DNA from: Desulforegula conservatrix Mb1Pa | GTDB taxonomy: Bacteria; Desulfobacterota; Desulfobacteria; Desulfobacterales; Desulforegulaceae | NCBI RefSeq assembly: GCF_000426225.1 | Contig: NZ_AUEY01000029.1 | Coordinates: 1 to 43,951 of the forward strand | Direction: 5' to 3' | DNA: 43,951 nucleotides | Part shown: piece by piece, positions 26,701 to 35,289 of the stretch | Position numbering within the stretch: the first letter of the stretch is position 1 | Layout of the letters: each line of letters starts with the position of its first letter | Position numbers and translations under genes: made by a program | Notes under the pieces: model-generated | The model's input: the letters and a program-made list of their open reading frames with translations, nothing else | The model's database searches: none | Told to the model about the DNA's origin: nothing

Positions 26701-27440
26701 TGATGATTTCTCTGAACAGTACAGTCACGTTCATCAAAGGCAAAGCAGTTGCCGTACTGGTCTGCAATTACCTGAATTTCAACGTGGCGAACGGATTCAA
26801 GATATTTCTCCACAAATAGTTTTGGATTGCCGAATGAAGCAAGGGCCATTGCCGATGCCTTCATAAAGGAATCTTCAAGCTGTTCCCTGGTCTTTATAAT
26901 ATGGATACCCCTGCCGCCTCCGCCGCCTTCGGCCTTGAGCATGACAGGAAGCCCTATTTTTTCTATTTCAGCCCTGGCTTCAGCAATATCAACCGCTCCC
27001 TCAGAACCAGGAACGACAGGCACGCCAACTTTCTTGGCAAGATTTCTTACCTCTACCTTGTTGCCAAGCAGATGCATCATTTCAGCAGGAGGGCCAATGA
27101 ATATTATTCCAGCTTCCTTGCATTTGGATGGAAAACTCATGTCTTCGGCAGCAAAACCCCAGCCAGGATGAATGGCGTGAACTTTTTTTGCCTTGGCCTC
27201 GCTGATTATCCGGTCTAAATCAAGATAAGCTCTTGGATCAGATCCCAGAAGTAAAAGCTCCTGGGCGCCGCCTATGGCTGGAGACGTCTTGTCTACATCC
27301 GTGGCCGTGACAACAGGAATAGCCCTGAGCTGCTCCTGGATGGAGCGGACAATTCTGCGGGCTGGTATGCCGCGGTTTACGACTAGTATACGTTTCCCTT
27401 TGATTTCTTCCAAAACCTGATCAAAACTTTTCTGTTCCAT
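23748..27440 (-). CDS. Pyruvate carboxylase-like biotin enzyme with C-terminal zinc ribbon
   Basis: The ATG at 27440 follows GGAGGA at good spacing, giving 1230 residues. The biotin carboxylase part (about 10-460) has KAEGGGGGRGI, EKYLESVRHVEIQV and EANTRLQVEH. The carboxyltransferase (about 545-830) keeps the family anchors MDTTTRDITQS (pyruvate-contacting Gln), an Arg in ILIRSTN, the carbamylated-Lys motif LKDMAG and the HxH pair in HYHRHYTDG, but is otherwise divergent. A conserved MPGG block follows. The biotinyl domain has Lys1161 in NLSIMKQEK instead of the usual AMKM. After it comes a tail with two CxxC pairs (Cys1208/1211 and 1223/1226), a zinc ribbon not normal in this family. It probably carboxylates pyruvate to oxaloacetate; another 2-oxoacid cannot be excluded. 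The biotin ligase gene lies upstream on the same strand. Confidence 0.85.
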   Translation of the reverse strand: MEQKSFDQVLEEIKGKRILVVNRGIPARRIVRSIQEQLRAIPVVTATDVDKTSPAIGGAQELLLLGSDPRAYLDLDRIISEAKAKKVHAIHPGWGFAAEDMSFPSKCKEAGIIFIGPPAEMMHLLGNKVEVRNLAKKVGVPVVPGSEGAVDIAEARAEIEKIGLPVMLKAEGGGGGRGIHIIKTREQLEDSFMKASAMALASFGNPKLFVEKYLESVRHVEIQVIADQYGNCFAFDERDCTVQRNHQKLVEITPSPWPGMTEELRSRLKEYSTRLVKATGYYSLVTVEFLVDHEGTPYLIEANTRLQVEHGITECRYGIDLVEEQIAIAFGSKLRFSEETVKPFNWAMQVRINCEDPQKGFSPNTGLITRYRSPGGQGIRIDSCLAAGYEFPSNYDSAASLLIAYGRSWDKVVSIMQRALKEYFISGIKTTIPFHSQIMTNTEFRSGKYDTRFIEKTPELMEYTDKEPQALRLSRLVADISAKGFNSYVQLGEYRGRYDKRLGSVNPVLPAITNAKKCSDSIYPRYDRDACLEFIRSSERIHFMDTTTRDITQSNSGNRFRLAEDRLIGPYLDNCNFFSLENGGGAHFHVAMMANMTNPFEEAREWNQFAPKTMKQILIRSTNVLGYKPQPKNLMRLTGEAICEEYDVIRCFDFLNHIENMRPFAEVVLNNKRNIFEPAISLSWAKGFDVDHYMGVLEDILTLVSSVTGFPKDKCTKIIILGLKDMAGVCPPKFMRALVGTIRKKYPELVVHYHRHYTDGLFVPAVGAAVEAGAHIVDTAIGASVRWYGQGEVLSTAAYIEDEFGKQNYLDKDMIRDCNFVLKQIMPYYDKYTSPYFRGIDYDVVEHGMPGGATSSSQEGALKQGYIHLLPYMLKFLAGTRKINRYHDVTPGSQITWNTAFLAITGSYKRDGENGVLELLEILDEAVQNPGEPTSPDIRKKRLKLYRDSNDAFRNLLVGKFGKLPLGFPSDWVYESAFGAGYQDAIKSRTEDSPLTHLVDVDIDAEKEALAKLLEREPTHEEFLMFLNHPADAIKTIKFREEFGEANRLPLDVWFEGLELGKEMDFTDSDEKPHHIVIHSISEPGDDGICMVRYSLDFEAIEYGVKVQAPKSDRTGSFENADKDNKFHVAAPSNGDLWIMHVKQGDIVREGDEVFNLSIMKQEKGVYAKTDGIVKRVLKFADYQVNKKMVPIKEGELIVELGPIPKTCPDCSNPVPSDDFAFCPSCGKKF

Positions 27441-27605
27441 TTTTCCTCCGGATAACCGCTCCTGATACTGGCTGCAAACAAATGCAGATATACATCCACC
27501 TGCCCCCCACCTTAAAATCAAATAATTATTGATAAATAAGGATTTGCCGGACAGGCAACCAGACAGGTAATATGATCAATTTAAATACCTCTATAAAAGC
27601 GAGGC

Positions 27606-27634
27606 ATTCTATATAATGGCATGTTTAACGTCAA
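27606..27634 (-). promoter_or_regulatory. Candidate promoter for the carboxylase gene
   Basis: On the minus strand TTGACG (27629-27634) and TAGAAT (27606-27611) are separated by 17 bp. It lies just past the biotin ligase stop and about 165 bases before the carboxylase start. The carboxylase may therefore be transcribed on its own as well as with the ligase. Confidence 0.5.
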
Positions 27635-27650
27635 CACTAATAATAATGAT

Positions 27651-28568
27651 TTACCTATTATTTACTCTGACCACTGTTCCTGAAAAAATCTCCTTTTCAC
27701 GGCATGATTCGCCGACTCTAAGACCGCCGGTTGCACCTATTCCAAGTATCTCACCGTAGATCTCGCCTTCCGGTATATCCGAGACCCTTACAAGCTCTCC
27801 TTTCCATACAAGCATGCCGCTTGCAATCGATATAAACCCAGACAATCCTATAGAGTAAACAATCTCATAAGTTCTTTTTACAAGTGTATTCATGAAGTCA
27901 ATCCATATTTTCAGGGGCCCGCCTGCGTTTTCAGGCAAAGAAACCATTCCTGCCGGAAAAGCAAAACCTTCGCGCATTTCCGATAGTGCGGGATTATCTT
28001 TTAGGTTAACTCCTATACCCACGATATACCCGGATTGTTTTTTCTCAACGAGGATGCCGGCAATTTTTTTACCCCCAAAAATTATATCGTTCGGCCATTT
28101 TAATCCGGGTTCTATCCCGTGTTTTCTAAAAAACTCAATCATAATGACTGAAACAATCATTGAGGCAAGGCTGGAAAAATCTTCATAAATATCCGGGAAC
28201 TGAATTGCCGCATGAATGTTTCCTGGAGTTGACTCCCATTTTCTGCAGAATCTTCCCCTGCCCTTTGTCTGGGTCACCGAAATTACAGAACCCCAGTCCC
28301 TGACAAGTTCCTGTTTTTTTAACATGGGAATCAGATCCATGACAGAAGAGCATTTTTCAAAAACAAAAACAGGATAAAGTGACTCACAATACTGCGCGGA
28401 AAAATATTCAAAGGAAAGATCTTTTGAATCAAATTTATTTAATGTCCAGGGCTCAAGGTCGAGGATATCTTTTTTCCAGTTTTCAGGACATTCAGTGAAG
28501 GGGAATCCTGAATTTAAAGTATTTATTCCGAAGATCCCTTCTTTGGGAATAATAATTCCGGTAATCAT
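27651..28568 (-). CDS. birA: Biotin--protein ligase (BirA/BPL catalytic type)
   Basis: The ATG at 28568 has GGAGG nine bases upstream; a further in-frame ATG lies at 28595. The 305-residue product carries the biotinyl-AMP loop TKGRGRFCRKW (canonical GRGRRGRxW), the catalytic KWPNDI, the GKKIAGILVE strand and the GIGVNL block, with a C-terminal SH3-like part. There is no DNA-binding winged helix. The first ~80 residues instead form an N-terminal extension I do not recognise, and the usual DSTN segment is altered (CSSVMD). It should attach biotin to the carboxylase encoded 210 bp downstream, whose acceptor motif is also non-standard. It is not expected to act as a repressor. Confidence 0.88.
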   Translation of the reverse strand: MITGIIIPKEGIFGINTLNSGFPFTECPENWKKDILDLEPWTLNKFDSKDLSFEYFSAQYCESLYPVFVFEKCSSVMDLIPMLKKQELVRDWGSVISVTQTKGRGRFCRKWESTPGNIHAAIQFPDIYEDFSSLASMIVSVIMIEFFRKHGIEPGLKWPNDIIFGGKKIAGILVEKKQSGYIVGIGVNLKDNPALSEMREGFAFPAGMVSLPENAGGPLKIWIDFMNTLVKRTYEIVYSIGLSGFISIASGMLVWKGELVRVSDIPEGEIYGEILGIGATGGLRVGESCREKEIFSGTVVRVNNR

Positions 28569-28641
28569 CCGGCAATACCTCCAGTAAGCATTCAATTCAG
28601 TAGATATCGCACAGTATAATCAAATTTACAAACACACAATA

Positions 28642-28676
28642 AAACACTTGATTCAAACAAGTGTTTAAAATATACC
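28642..28676 (+). promoter_or_regulatory. Promoter with overlapping dyad operator for the efflux operon
   Basis: TTGATT (28648-28653) and TATACC (28671-28676) are 17 bp apart. The dyad AAACACTTG...CAAGTGTTT (28642-28650 and 28658-28666, perfect 9-bp arms, 7-bp spacer) covers the -35 box and most of the spacer. This is a classic position for a TetR/MarR-type repressor. No regulator gene is adjacent. The site lies in the divergent gap between birA and the pump genes and could influence both. Confidence 0.5.
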
Positions 28677-28746
28677 ATAAGTGGTAATACCTACCCCCGC
28701 ACAATCGAATTTGACAAAAATTATAAATGAAAGCTGGAGGATTTCC

Positions 28747-29961
28747 GTGAAAAAATGGATCATTGTTTCTGGCGCCGCACTTCTTTTATTTGCCGCAATC
28801 GGTGTCAAGTATATGGCAAAACAGAAAAACTCCGAGGAAAAAGCAGGCGACTCGTCAGATTTAGTTGCTGTTGACACAGCAAAACCTGAAAAAAAGGATC
28901 TCCAGCGTTTTGTCGAGGTTTACGGAAGTCTCGCACCCAAAACATCTACTGAAGTAAAAAGCGAGATACCCGGGAGAGTCGCTGAAATACGTGTCAAGGA
29001 ATGGGACAGCGTTACTCCTCAAGACATCCTTCTTGAACTCGACCCCACAGATTTTAAGGTTGAGCTTAACAGAAACGAGGCAGGACTCCAGATGGCAAAA
29101 GCCCAGCATCTCGAAGCAAAGGCAGGTCTTAACAGGGCCATGCGAGAATGGGAAAGGACAATGAAGCTTAAAGAAGCCGGCCTTGTAACAGGTCAGGAAG
29201 TTGACGAAAGAAAGTCCGAACTTGAATCAGCAGAAGCAAGGGCAAACCTTGCAGAAGCCCAGATTGGCCAGGCCCAGGCCATGGTAGCTGAATCAAAAAG
29301 GAACATGTCCAAAACAAAGGTTTATGCTCCTATCACAGGGGCTGTTTCTGAAAGAAAAGTTGACAAAGGAGACTGGGTGGACAGGGGAGCACCGCTTTTT
29401 GCCGTGGTTGACAACAGAATTCTGGATTTAACGGCAAATGTTCCTGCCACAGAATTCCCAAAAGTCAGGGAAGGCCAGAATCTTGTATTTTCAGTTGATG
29501 GTCTGCCAGGCCAGACTTTCACAGGCAGTGTTAAGCGTCTTAATCCCCTTGTAAGCTCATCGGACAGATCAGGCAGAATTCAGGCAGAAGTAAGTAACGC
29601 AGAAGGCAAACTGAGGGGCGGAATTTTTGCCAGGGGCAAAATCGTAATTGAGGAAAAAAAACAGGCCCTCACTGTTCCAAAAAATGCCCTTCTTTCTTTT
29701 AATATTGAAAAAGGAACGGCCTCTGTCTTTGTTATTAAAAGCCCTGATACGGCTGTTCTTAAAAATGTCGCGACCGGTCTTGCCACAGAAGAAACAATAG
29801 AAATCACCTCAGGAATTAATGATAATGACGACATTGTTATAAGGGGGGGCTTTAATCTTAAGGACGGAACAAAAGTGACTGTTACAAACAGCAGACAGCA
29901 GGCAGAACCCGCAGCAGCAGACAAAGCCGGCAAAGGCAACTCAACCCAGGAAAAAAAATAA
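28747..29961 (+). CDS. RND efflux periplasmic adaptor (membrane fusion protein)
   Basis: A GTG start at 28747 is chosen because GGAGG (28736-28740) lies six bases before it; this gives 404 residues. The N-terminus is a membrane anchor (KKWIIVSGAALLLFAAIGV). Then come the split lipoyl-like halves (VEVYGSLAPKTSTEVKSEIPGR and YAPITGAVSERKVDKGD), an alpha-hairpin of about 100 residues, a beta-barrel and a membrane-proximal domain. The C-terminal tail is Ala/Lys-rich. It bridges the inner-membrane pump and the outer-membrane channel encoded directly downstream (12-bp and 7-bp gaps). Confidence 0.92.
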   Translation: MKKWIIVSGAALLLFAAIGVKYMAKQKNSEEKAGDSSDLVAVDTAKPEKKDLQRFVEVYGSLAPKTSTEVKSEIPGRVAEIRVKEWDSVTPQDILLELDPTDFKVELNRNEAGLQMAKAQHLEAKAGLNRAMREWERTMKLKEAGLVTGQEVDERKSELESAEARANLAEAQIGQAQAMVAESKRNMSKTKVYAPITGAVSERKVDKGDWVDRGAPLFAVVDNRILDLTANVPATEFPKVREGQNLVFSVDGLPGQTFTGSVKRLNPLVSSSDRSGRIQAEVSNAEGKLRGGIFARGKIVIEEKKQALTVPKNALLSFNIEKGTASVFVIKSPDTAVLKNVATGLATEETIEITSGINDNDDIVIRGGFNLKDGTKVTVTNSRQQAEPAAADKAGKGNSTQEKK

Positions 29962-29973
29962 CAGGCCAAAATC

Positions 29974-32900
29974 ATGCTTATTACCGAAGTCTCAATAAAA
30001 CGCCCTGTGTTTGCCACAGTTATGATGCTGACCCTTCTGGTTCTCGGCATGTTTTCCTACAGCAAGCTCAGTACGGATCTTTATCCAAATGTAGAATTCC
30101 CTGTACTAACAATAACAACTGTTTATGAAGGCGCTCCTCCTGAAACAGTTGAACGAGAGGTTACAAGAAAAATTGAAGAAGCGGTGAATCCTGTCCAGGG
30201 TGTAAAGCATATTTCATCTACGTCCCAGGAAGGCGTATCTTTCATTGTCGTGGAATTTACCTTAGAAACAAAGATAAACGACGCATCCCAGGACACAAGA
30301 TCAAAAATAAACGCCATAAAGGGTGATCTGCCCAAGGAATGCGATGAATCCGTAATACAAAAAATGGACTCTGCATCAGCTCCGGTCATATCGGTTTCAG
30401 TGAAATCATCCAAGCTTGGGCCCAAAGAACTCACAACCCTTGTGGATAAAAGGATTAAGCGCAGACTCGAAAACTCGACCGGAGTCGGCAAGGTAAACCT
30501 CATCGGAGAGTCAATGAGAGAGGTCAATATCTGGCTTGACCCTGTCCGCCTCGAATCCTTGGGGCTTGGAGTGAATGAGGTGATCCAGGGACTCAGACAG
30601 GAAAACGTCGACACCCCTCTTGGAAGGCTAAACAGAAGCGGTTATGAATTCCCTGTAAGGGTTTCCGGAAAACCGTCCGAAGTCTCGGGCTATCCGGACA
30701 TGATTGTGGCATGGCGTGAAGGCAGACCAATAAGACTCAAGGAAATCGCGTCCATAAAAGACGGAATCAAGGAACCAAGATCGCTCGCCCTTTTAAACGG
30801 AGTTCCGGCCATATCCCTTGACATACTGAAGCAGTCAGGAGCCAATACTGTTGATGTGGCCGAAGGGATCAAAAAGATTGTTTCCACACTTTCAAAAGAG
30901 CTGCCCGAAGGCGTTGAGATCGAAATCATAAGGGATATGTCGGTCTTTATCCTGGAATCTGTTGAGGATGTTCAGGTGACCATGATTCTTGGAGGTATCC
31001 TGACCGTTCTGATTGTTTTCTGCTTTCTTATTTCATGGCGATCCACGGTCATTACAGGCATAACCCTTCCAATAAGCGTAATCAGCTCCTTCATAATAAT
31101 GCAGGCCCTCGGATTTACCCTGAATACACTTACGTTAATGGGACTTTCGCTTGCCATCGGGCTCCTCATAGATGACGCGATTGTTGTCCGGGAAAACATA
31201 GTGCGCCATCTCCAGATGGGGAAGGATCACGTAGCTGCCTCCCTTGACGGAACAAAGGAAATCGGCCTTGCGGTTCTTGCAACAACTTTGAGCATCATGG
31301 CTGTTTTTGTTCCGGTAGCTTTCATGAAGGGGATCATAGGAAGATTTTTCTACCAGTTCGGCATAACAGTTGCTTTTGCGGTTGCGATCTCGCTTTTTGT
31401 TTCCTTCACCATGGACCCCATGCTTTCTTCAAAATGGCATGACCCTGATGCAGGAAAAGAGCATGATCCGGATCATCAGAAAAACTTCATTTTCAGAATG
31501 CTGGCTTTGTTCAATATCTTTTTCGAAGATGTGGCAGACAGATATACAATAACAATCTCATGGGCGCTGGATCATAAAAAGACAGTCATCGCCATGGGAG
31601 CAGGCGCATTCATATTCGCCATTCTCATGGCTCCTTTCGTAGGCAGTGCTTTCTTCACCGAATACGATCAGGGTGAAATGCAGATCAATTTTGAGGCATC
31701 GCCCGATGCCGGCCTTGATGAAACAAGGAGCAGGGCTGAAGAAATCCTTAAAGTCGTGCACGGAACACCAGGCGTGAAACTGAGTTATGCCACGATCGGC
31801 GCAGGAGACAATGGAACTGTGCGCGAGGGCATTATCTACATAAAACTCAAGGATAAAAAGGAAAGAGAACACAGCCAGTCCGAACTGGTCGAGATAATGA
31901 GAAAAGGCGTACAGAAAATACCGGGTGTCACAACTAGCTTCATGGACCCGGGCAGTTTCCACGCCATGGCCCCAATAAATCTCAACCTCAAGGGAGACGA
32001 TCTTGAGGGCTTAAAGATCCAGTCTGAAAAAATCAAAAAAGTTATGGGCGAAGTAAAAGGCGTGGTTGATATCAATTCCAGCCTTGACCAGGAAAAAAGC
32101 GAGGTCAAACTTTTTGTGGACAGAGCAAGAGCTGTCGATGTTGGTGTTTCAACAGGCCAGGTTGTGGAAACCCTTGCCCCTCTGATCGGAGGCATGAAGG
32201 TCAGCACTTACGAAGACAAGGATGGAGATGCCTATGACTTAAGGGTAAGGCTTTCAGATGAATACAGAATGAACCCTGCCCAGTTAGGAAAACTGACCCT
32301 TCTCTCTGTCCGGCCTGACGGCAGCAGGGTGCTTGTGCCTGTGGCGGATGTCGCAGAATTCAAAATGTCCATTTCACCTGCCAAAATCCAGAGGCTGGAT
32401 CTAAGGCGCAGAATAACCCTGTCTGCGGACACGGCAGAAGGCATGGCTCTTGGCGATGCCATAAACGCCATAAAGGAAAAGGTTTCAAAGCTTGATCTGC
32501 CCTCGGAATATACGGTTTCATGGAGCGGAGAGGCAGAGGACATGGCCGAAACTTTCCAGTATATTTTCGAGGCACTCTTGCTTGCGATAATCCTGATCTA
32601 CCTGATTCTTGCAGCCCAGTTCGAAAGCTTCGTGGCTCCCGTATCCATCATGATGTCCCTGCCGCTTTCCCTCGTAGGGGTCATCCTGACCCTTTATTTC
32701 ACAGGAGACACCCTTAACATCATGTCCCTTATCGGGCTCATCATGCTCATGGGTCTTGTAACTAAAAACGCCATACTTCTTGTGGACTACGCCATAGTGC
32801 TCAGGAAAGAGGGCATGGACAGAAAAAGCTCGCTCATAAAAGCCGGAAGGACAAGGCTCAGACCAATCATAATGACAACGGCGGCCATGATCTTCGGCAT

Positions 32901-33096
32901 GCTCCCGCTTGCCCTCGCTCTTGGGCCAGGAGCTGAAATGCGCGCACCCATGGCAAGGGCTGTAATTGGAGGGCTTGTAACGTCTACTCTCCTTACCTTG
33001 ATAATGGTGCCTGTAGCATATTCGGTTCTTGATGACGCCACTGCCTTTATCATTAAACTGATTAAAGGCAATAAAGGCCACGATTTAACTCATTGA
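29974..33096 (+). CDS. RND efflux inner-membrane transporter (HAE/AcrB-like)
   Basis: The 1040-residue product begins [20 protein letters not shown], the standard first helix of RND pumps, and shows the two-fold repeat of six helices with large periplasmic loops. The proton-relay motif is present in TM4 ([20 protein letters not shown]). The second-half counterpart is [14 protein letters not shown]. Length and motifs indicate a drug, bile-acid or lipid exporter rather than a metal pump of the CusA type. The substrate is not predictable. It sits between its adaptor and its outer-membrane channel. Confidence 0.94.
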   Translation: MLITEVSIKRPVFATVMMLTLLVLGMFSYSKLSTDLYPNVEFPVLTITTVYEGAPPETVEREVTRKIEEAVNPVQGVKHISSTSQEGVSFIVVEFTLETKINDASQDTRSKINAIKGDLPKECDESVIQKMDSASAPVISVSVKSSKLGPKELTTLVDKRIKRRLENSTGVGKVNLIGESMREVNIWLDPVRLESLGLGVNEVIQGLRQENVDTPLGRLNRSGYEFPVRVSGKPSEVSGYPDMIVAWREGRPIRLKEIASIKDGIKEPRSLALLNGVPAISLDILKQSGANTVDVAEGIKKIVSTLSKELPEGVEIEIIRDMSVFILESVEDVQVTMILGGILTVLIVFCFLISWRSTVITGITLPISVISSFIIMQALGFTLNTLTLMGLSLAIGLLIDDAIVVRENIVRHLQMGKDHVAASLDGTKEIGLAVLATTLSIMAVFVPVAFMKGIIGRFFYQFGITVAFAVAISLFVSFTMDPMLSSKWHDPDAGKEHDPDHQKNFIFRMLALFNIFFEDVADRYTITISWALDHKKTVIAMGAGAFIFAILMAPFVGSAFFTEYDQGEMQINFEASPDAGLDETRSRAEEILKVVHGTPGVKLSYATIGAGDNGTVREGIIYIKLKDKKEREHSQSELVEIMRKGVQKIPGVTTSFMDPGSFHAMAPINLNLKGDDLEGLKIQSEKIKKVMGEVKGVVDINSSLDQEKSEVKLFVDRARAVDVGVSTGQVVETLAPLIGGMKVSTYEDKDGDAYDLRVRLSDEYRMNPAQLGKLTLLSVRPDGSRVLVPVADVAEFKMSISPAKIQRLDLRRRITLSADTAEGMALGDAINAIKEKVSKLDLPSEYTVSWSGEAEDMAETFQYIFEALLLAIILIYLILAAQFESFVAPVSIMMSLPLSLVGVILTLYFTGDTLNIMSLIGLIMLMGLVTKNAILLVDYAIVLRKEGMDRKSSLIKAGRTRLRPIIMTTAAMIFGMLPLALALGPGAEMRAPMARAVIGGLVTSTLLTLIMVPVAYSVLDDATAFIIKLIKGNKGHDLTH

Positions 33097-33103
33097 ATTA
33101 AAC

Positions 33104-34495
33104 ATGGATAAAACAATGAAACATTTTTTAAGGATATCAGCTTTTGTCTTTGCCCTTTCGGCCACAATCGTGCCAAACGCTTCTGCCGGGCAGAAAAACC
33201 TCACAATGGAAGAATGCCTGAAGCTAACGCTTGATTACAGCAGGGATATTCTACTGGCCAGGGAAGGAATCAATATATCAGAAGGACGGTATATTGAAGA
33301 AAGGGCCTCGGCATTCCCTTATATAGGTACAGAGACAAGCATAAAGAGGTACAGGGACGAAGCCATAGAAAAAACAGGACTGCCACCGACATATTCAAAG
33401 ATCCTTGGTATTCCAAGCCCGACGCTCGAACAGAGCGAGATGGAATCAAAACTGACTCTTGCCCAGCCTGTTTTTACATGGGGTCAGGTCAGTGCGGCCA
33501 TAAATGCGGCAAAACACGACATGAAATCTTCCGAATTCAAGCTTCAGGAAGTCCGCCAGCTTGCGCTCCGGGAATCGGCAACCGTTTTTTATGCCCTGCT
33601 TCTCGGCATGGAGCTTGAAAAAACTGCAAAGGACAGCATAGCCCAGAAACAGCGCCATCTTAACGAGGCGGAACGCAAATTCAAAATGGAGGTGGCCACA
33701 GACTATGATGTTCTTTCCGCAAGGGTGGCCCTTACAAACGCCGAACCAGAGCTTACAAGGGTTCAAAACAGTATCAGACTGCTAAAAGACAGGGTCAGAT
33801 ATTTCACAGGCATGGAAGGAGATTTCGAAGCAAAAGGCACACTTGTCTGCGATATTGAAAAACCTGAAAATCTTGAAAAAATTCTCTCGGAAGCAAATGC
33901 TAACAGACCAGATATCAAATACTATATGAGTCAGGTTGACACCTTCAACGAGCTTGTCAAGGTGGCAAAAGGTTCTAACAAACCAAGACTCGACTTAAAG
34001 GGAGAACTTGGCATAAAAAAATATGTAGAACATGGAGAGGAATACCCAGGCAAAAACTGGAATGCTGGACTTTATCTCACTTTCCCCCTTTTTGACGGAT
34101 TAAGAGGCAAAGGCCAGGTAATGCAGGCCGAAAGCAGGGTAACAAGCTACGAGGTTGAACTTAAAAAGCTTCAGGATCAGATTCTTCTTGATGCACGCCA
34201 GGCAATAAACGACGTGAATGAAGCTATTGAAATCGTAAAAAGTCTTGAAGCCACCACAGTGCAGGCAGAACGTCTCCTCCAGATGGCTGAAGCTGGTTAT
34301 AAATATGGCGTAAAAACAAAACTGGAAGTAGATGATGCTGACTCCAATCTTCTTTCAGCAAGGATAAATCTGGCAAAGGCAAGACATGATTATCTTACTG
34401 CAAAAACAAAACTCAACTGGGTTAAAGGTCTTGACCTGAATGAATGCCTTGCCAATAACTGCAAGGCTATGAATGGAAAAAACGATAAACTGTAA
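33104..34495 (+). CDS. TolC-family outer-membrane efflux channel
   Basis: The 463-residue product has a signal peptide (MKHFLRISAFVFALSATIVP, cleavage near NASA) and the duplicated outer-membrane efflux protein architecture of long helices with two beta-barrel segments. Examples are LTLAQPVFTWGQVSAAINAA, LAKARHDYLTAKTKLNWVKG and the GLYLTFPLFDGLRGKGQV strand. Two closely spaced starts are possible (33104 or 33116), neither with a clear ribosome-binding site. It completes the tripartite pump. Confidence 0.92.
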   Translation: MDKTMKHFLRISAFVFALSATIVPNASAGQKNLTMEECLKLTLDYSRDILLAREGINISEGRYIEERASAFPYIGTETSIKRYRDEAIEKTGLPPTYSKILGIPSPTLEQSEMESKLTLAQPVFTWGQVSAAINAAKHDMKSSEFKLQEVRQLALRESATVFYALLLGMELEKTAKDSIAQKQRHLNEAERKFKMEVATDYDVLSARVALTNAEPELTRVQNSIRLLKDRVRYFTGMEGDFEAKGTLVCDIEKPENLEKILSEANANRPDIKYYMSQVDTFNELVKVAKGSNKPRLDLKGELGIKKYVEHGEEYPGKNWNAGLYLTFPLFDGLRGKGQVMQAESRVTSYEVELKKLQDQILLDARQAINDVNEAIEIVKSLEATTVQAERLLQMAEAGYKYGVKTKLEVDDADSNLLSARINLAKARHDYLTAKTKLNWVKGLDLNECLANNCKAMNGKNDKL

Positions 34496-34508
34496 ATAAA
34501 AGGCTATC

Positions 34509-34574
34509 TTCCCGTTAAGTGTGGAATACTTTATTATTCCAATAAACAGCTGATAGTTTTAATAAAAAAGTGGC
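34509..34574 (+). repeat. Two-copy repeat D, copy 2
   Basis: TTCCCGTTAAGTGTGGAATA and the following AATAAACAGC...TTTTAATAAAAAAG match 23139-23206 with few changes. It lies directly before the interrupted family A copy A7. The 34496-35289 gap consists of this, A7, B2 and a short B fragment (35092-35137); no gene is supported. Confidence 0.55.
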
Positions 34575-34583
34575 CTTGCATAA

Positions 34584-35072
34584 TTGACAAGGCCGCAAAA
34601 AGGCCAATTTCAGTCATTCCGGCGCAGGCGGAATCCATAACTTAATGTGGCTCTGCCTGATTTTCAGTTAAGAAGTGCCTTTTATGGTTAATTTGCCATC
34701 AAAAAAGTGTGATGTGTAGGTCGGATTAGGACACCCTTTGTCCGTAAGCCGACGTTAAGCCGAGTGCCTCCGGCGAGGCTTTATAACCCAATAGACCAAA
34801 GTCAGACGAAGCGTATTCTTTCGGCTGTTTTGAAGTTGATAGGGGAGTGCCTCGAGCGGGTCGCTTTTTGTAAAAAGCTCCGCAAAGACTTTATGGTTTT
34901 GTTAGTAGGCAAAAAACTGATATTTTTAGAGTTTTAAAAATCTTAAGCCCATGAACTTTCAAATGTTACTGAGAATTGAGCATAACCACATAACTTAATG
35001 AAAATACAGGATGCAGGATCAAGTCCGGCATGACGCAGGTGCCTTTTTCTGACTTTTTGCTACTTTGCCATG
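34584..35072 (-). repeat. Family A repeat, copy A7, interrupted by element B2
   Basis: The left part (34584-34647) has the terminus TTGACAAGGCCGCAAAAAGG and the palindrome GTCATTCCGGCGCAGG. The right part (34989-35072) has GATCAAGTCCGGCATGAC and the terminus GACTTTTTGCTACTTTGCCA. Joining the halves at the 12-bp repeat gives a normal-length A element closely matching the intact copy A6. The 341 bases between are B2. Confidence 0.7.
34648..34988 (+). mobile_element. Family B non-autonomous element, copy B2 (341 bp), with target duplication
   Basis: The ends are TGGCTCTGCCTGATTTTCAG (34648) and, in complement, TGGTTATGCTCAATTCTCAG (ending at 34988). Exact 12-bp direct repeats CATAACTTAATG flank it (34636-34647 and 34989-35000). 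The interior has the CGGATTAGGACACCC...GTAAGCCG hairpin, GAGTGCCTCCGGCG, an 83-bp module (34776-34858), then GGTCGCTTTTTGTAAAAAGC. It is inserted in repeat A7. It encodes no protein and must be mobilised in trans if active. Confidence 0.75.
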
Positions 35073-35091
35073 ATTAAATAGCCGTAAAAGC

Positions 35092-35137
35092 AGGCCAATT
35101 CGCAGGTCGGATTAGAGCTTGCTTTGCTCGTAATCCG
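35092..35137 (+). repeat. Family B hairpin fragment
   Basis: GCAGGTCGGATTAGAGCTTG and TGCTCGTAATCCGACG form the characteristic B hairpin without the rest of the element. It lies about 150 bases upstream of the methyltransferase gene. Confidence 0.5.
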
Positions 35138-35289
35138 ACGTTTGAATTTTACATTTTAGAATACAGAATCATATTCCCTGACACGTCTGCCGCATCATAA
35201 TTTAAAAAAATCTCTCGTCTTTACTTTTAAATTATATATTGATAGAAAACAAAATTCACTCGTCTCTACCTTAAAATAAGGAGATCACC

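Noticed and set aside
32518-33081. A 187-codon minus-strand frame inside the RND transporter
   Set aside because: Antisense shadow of a highly conserved gene; His-rich composition arises from complementing membrane-helix codons.
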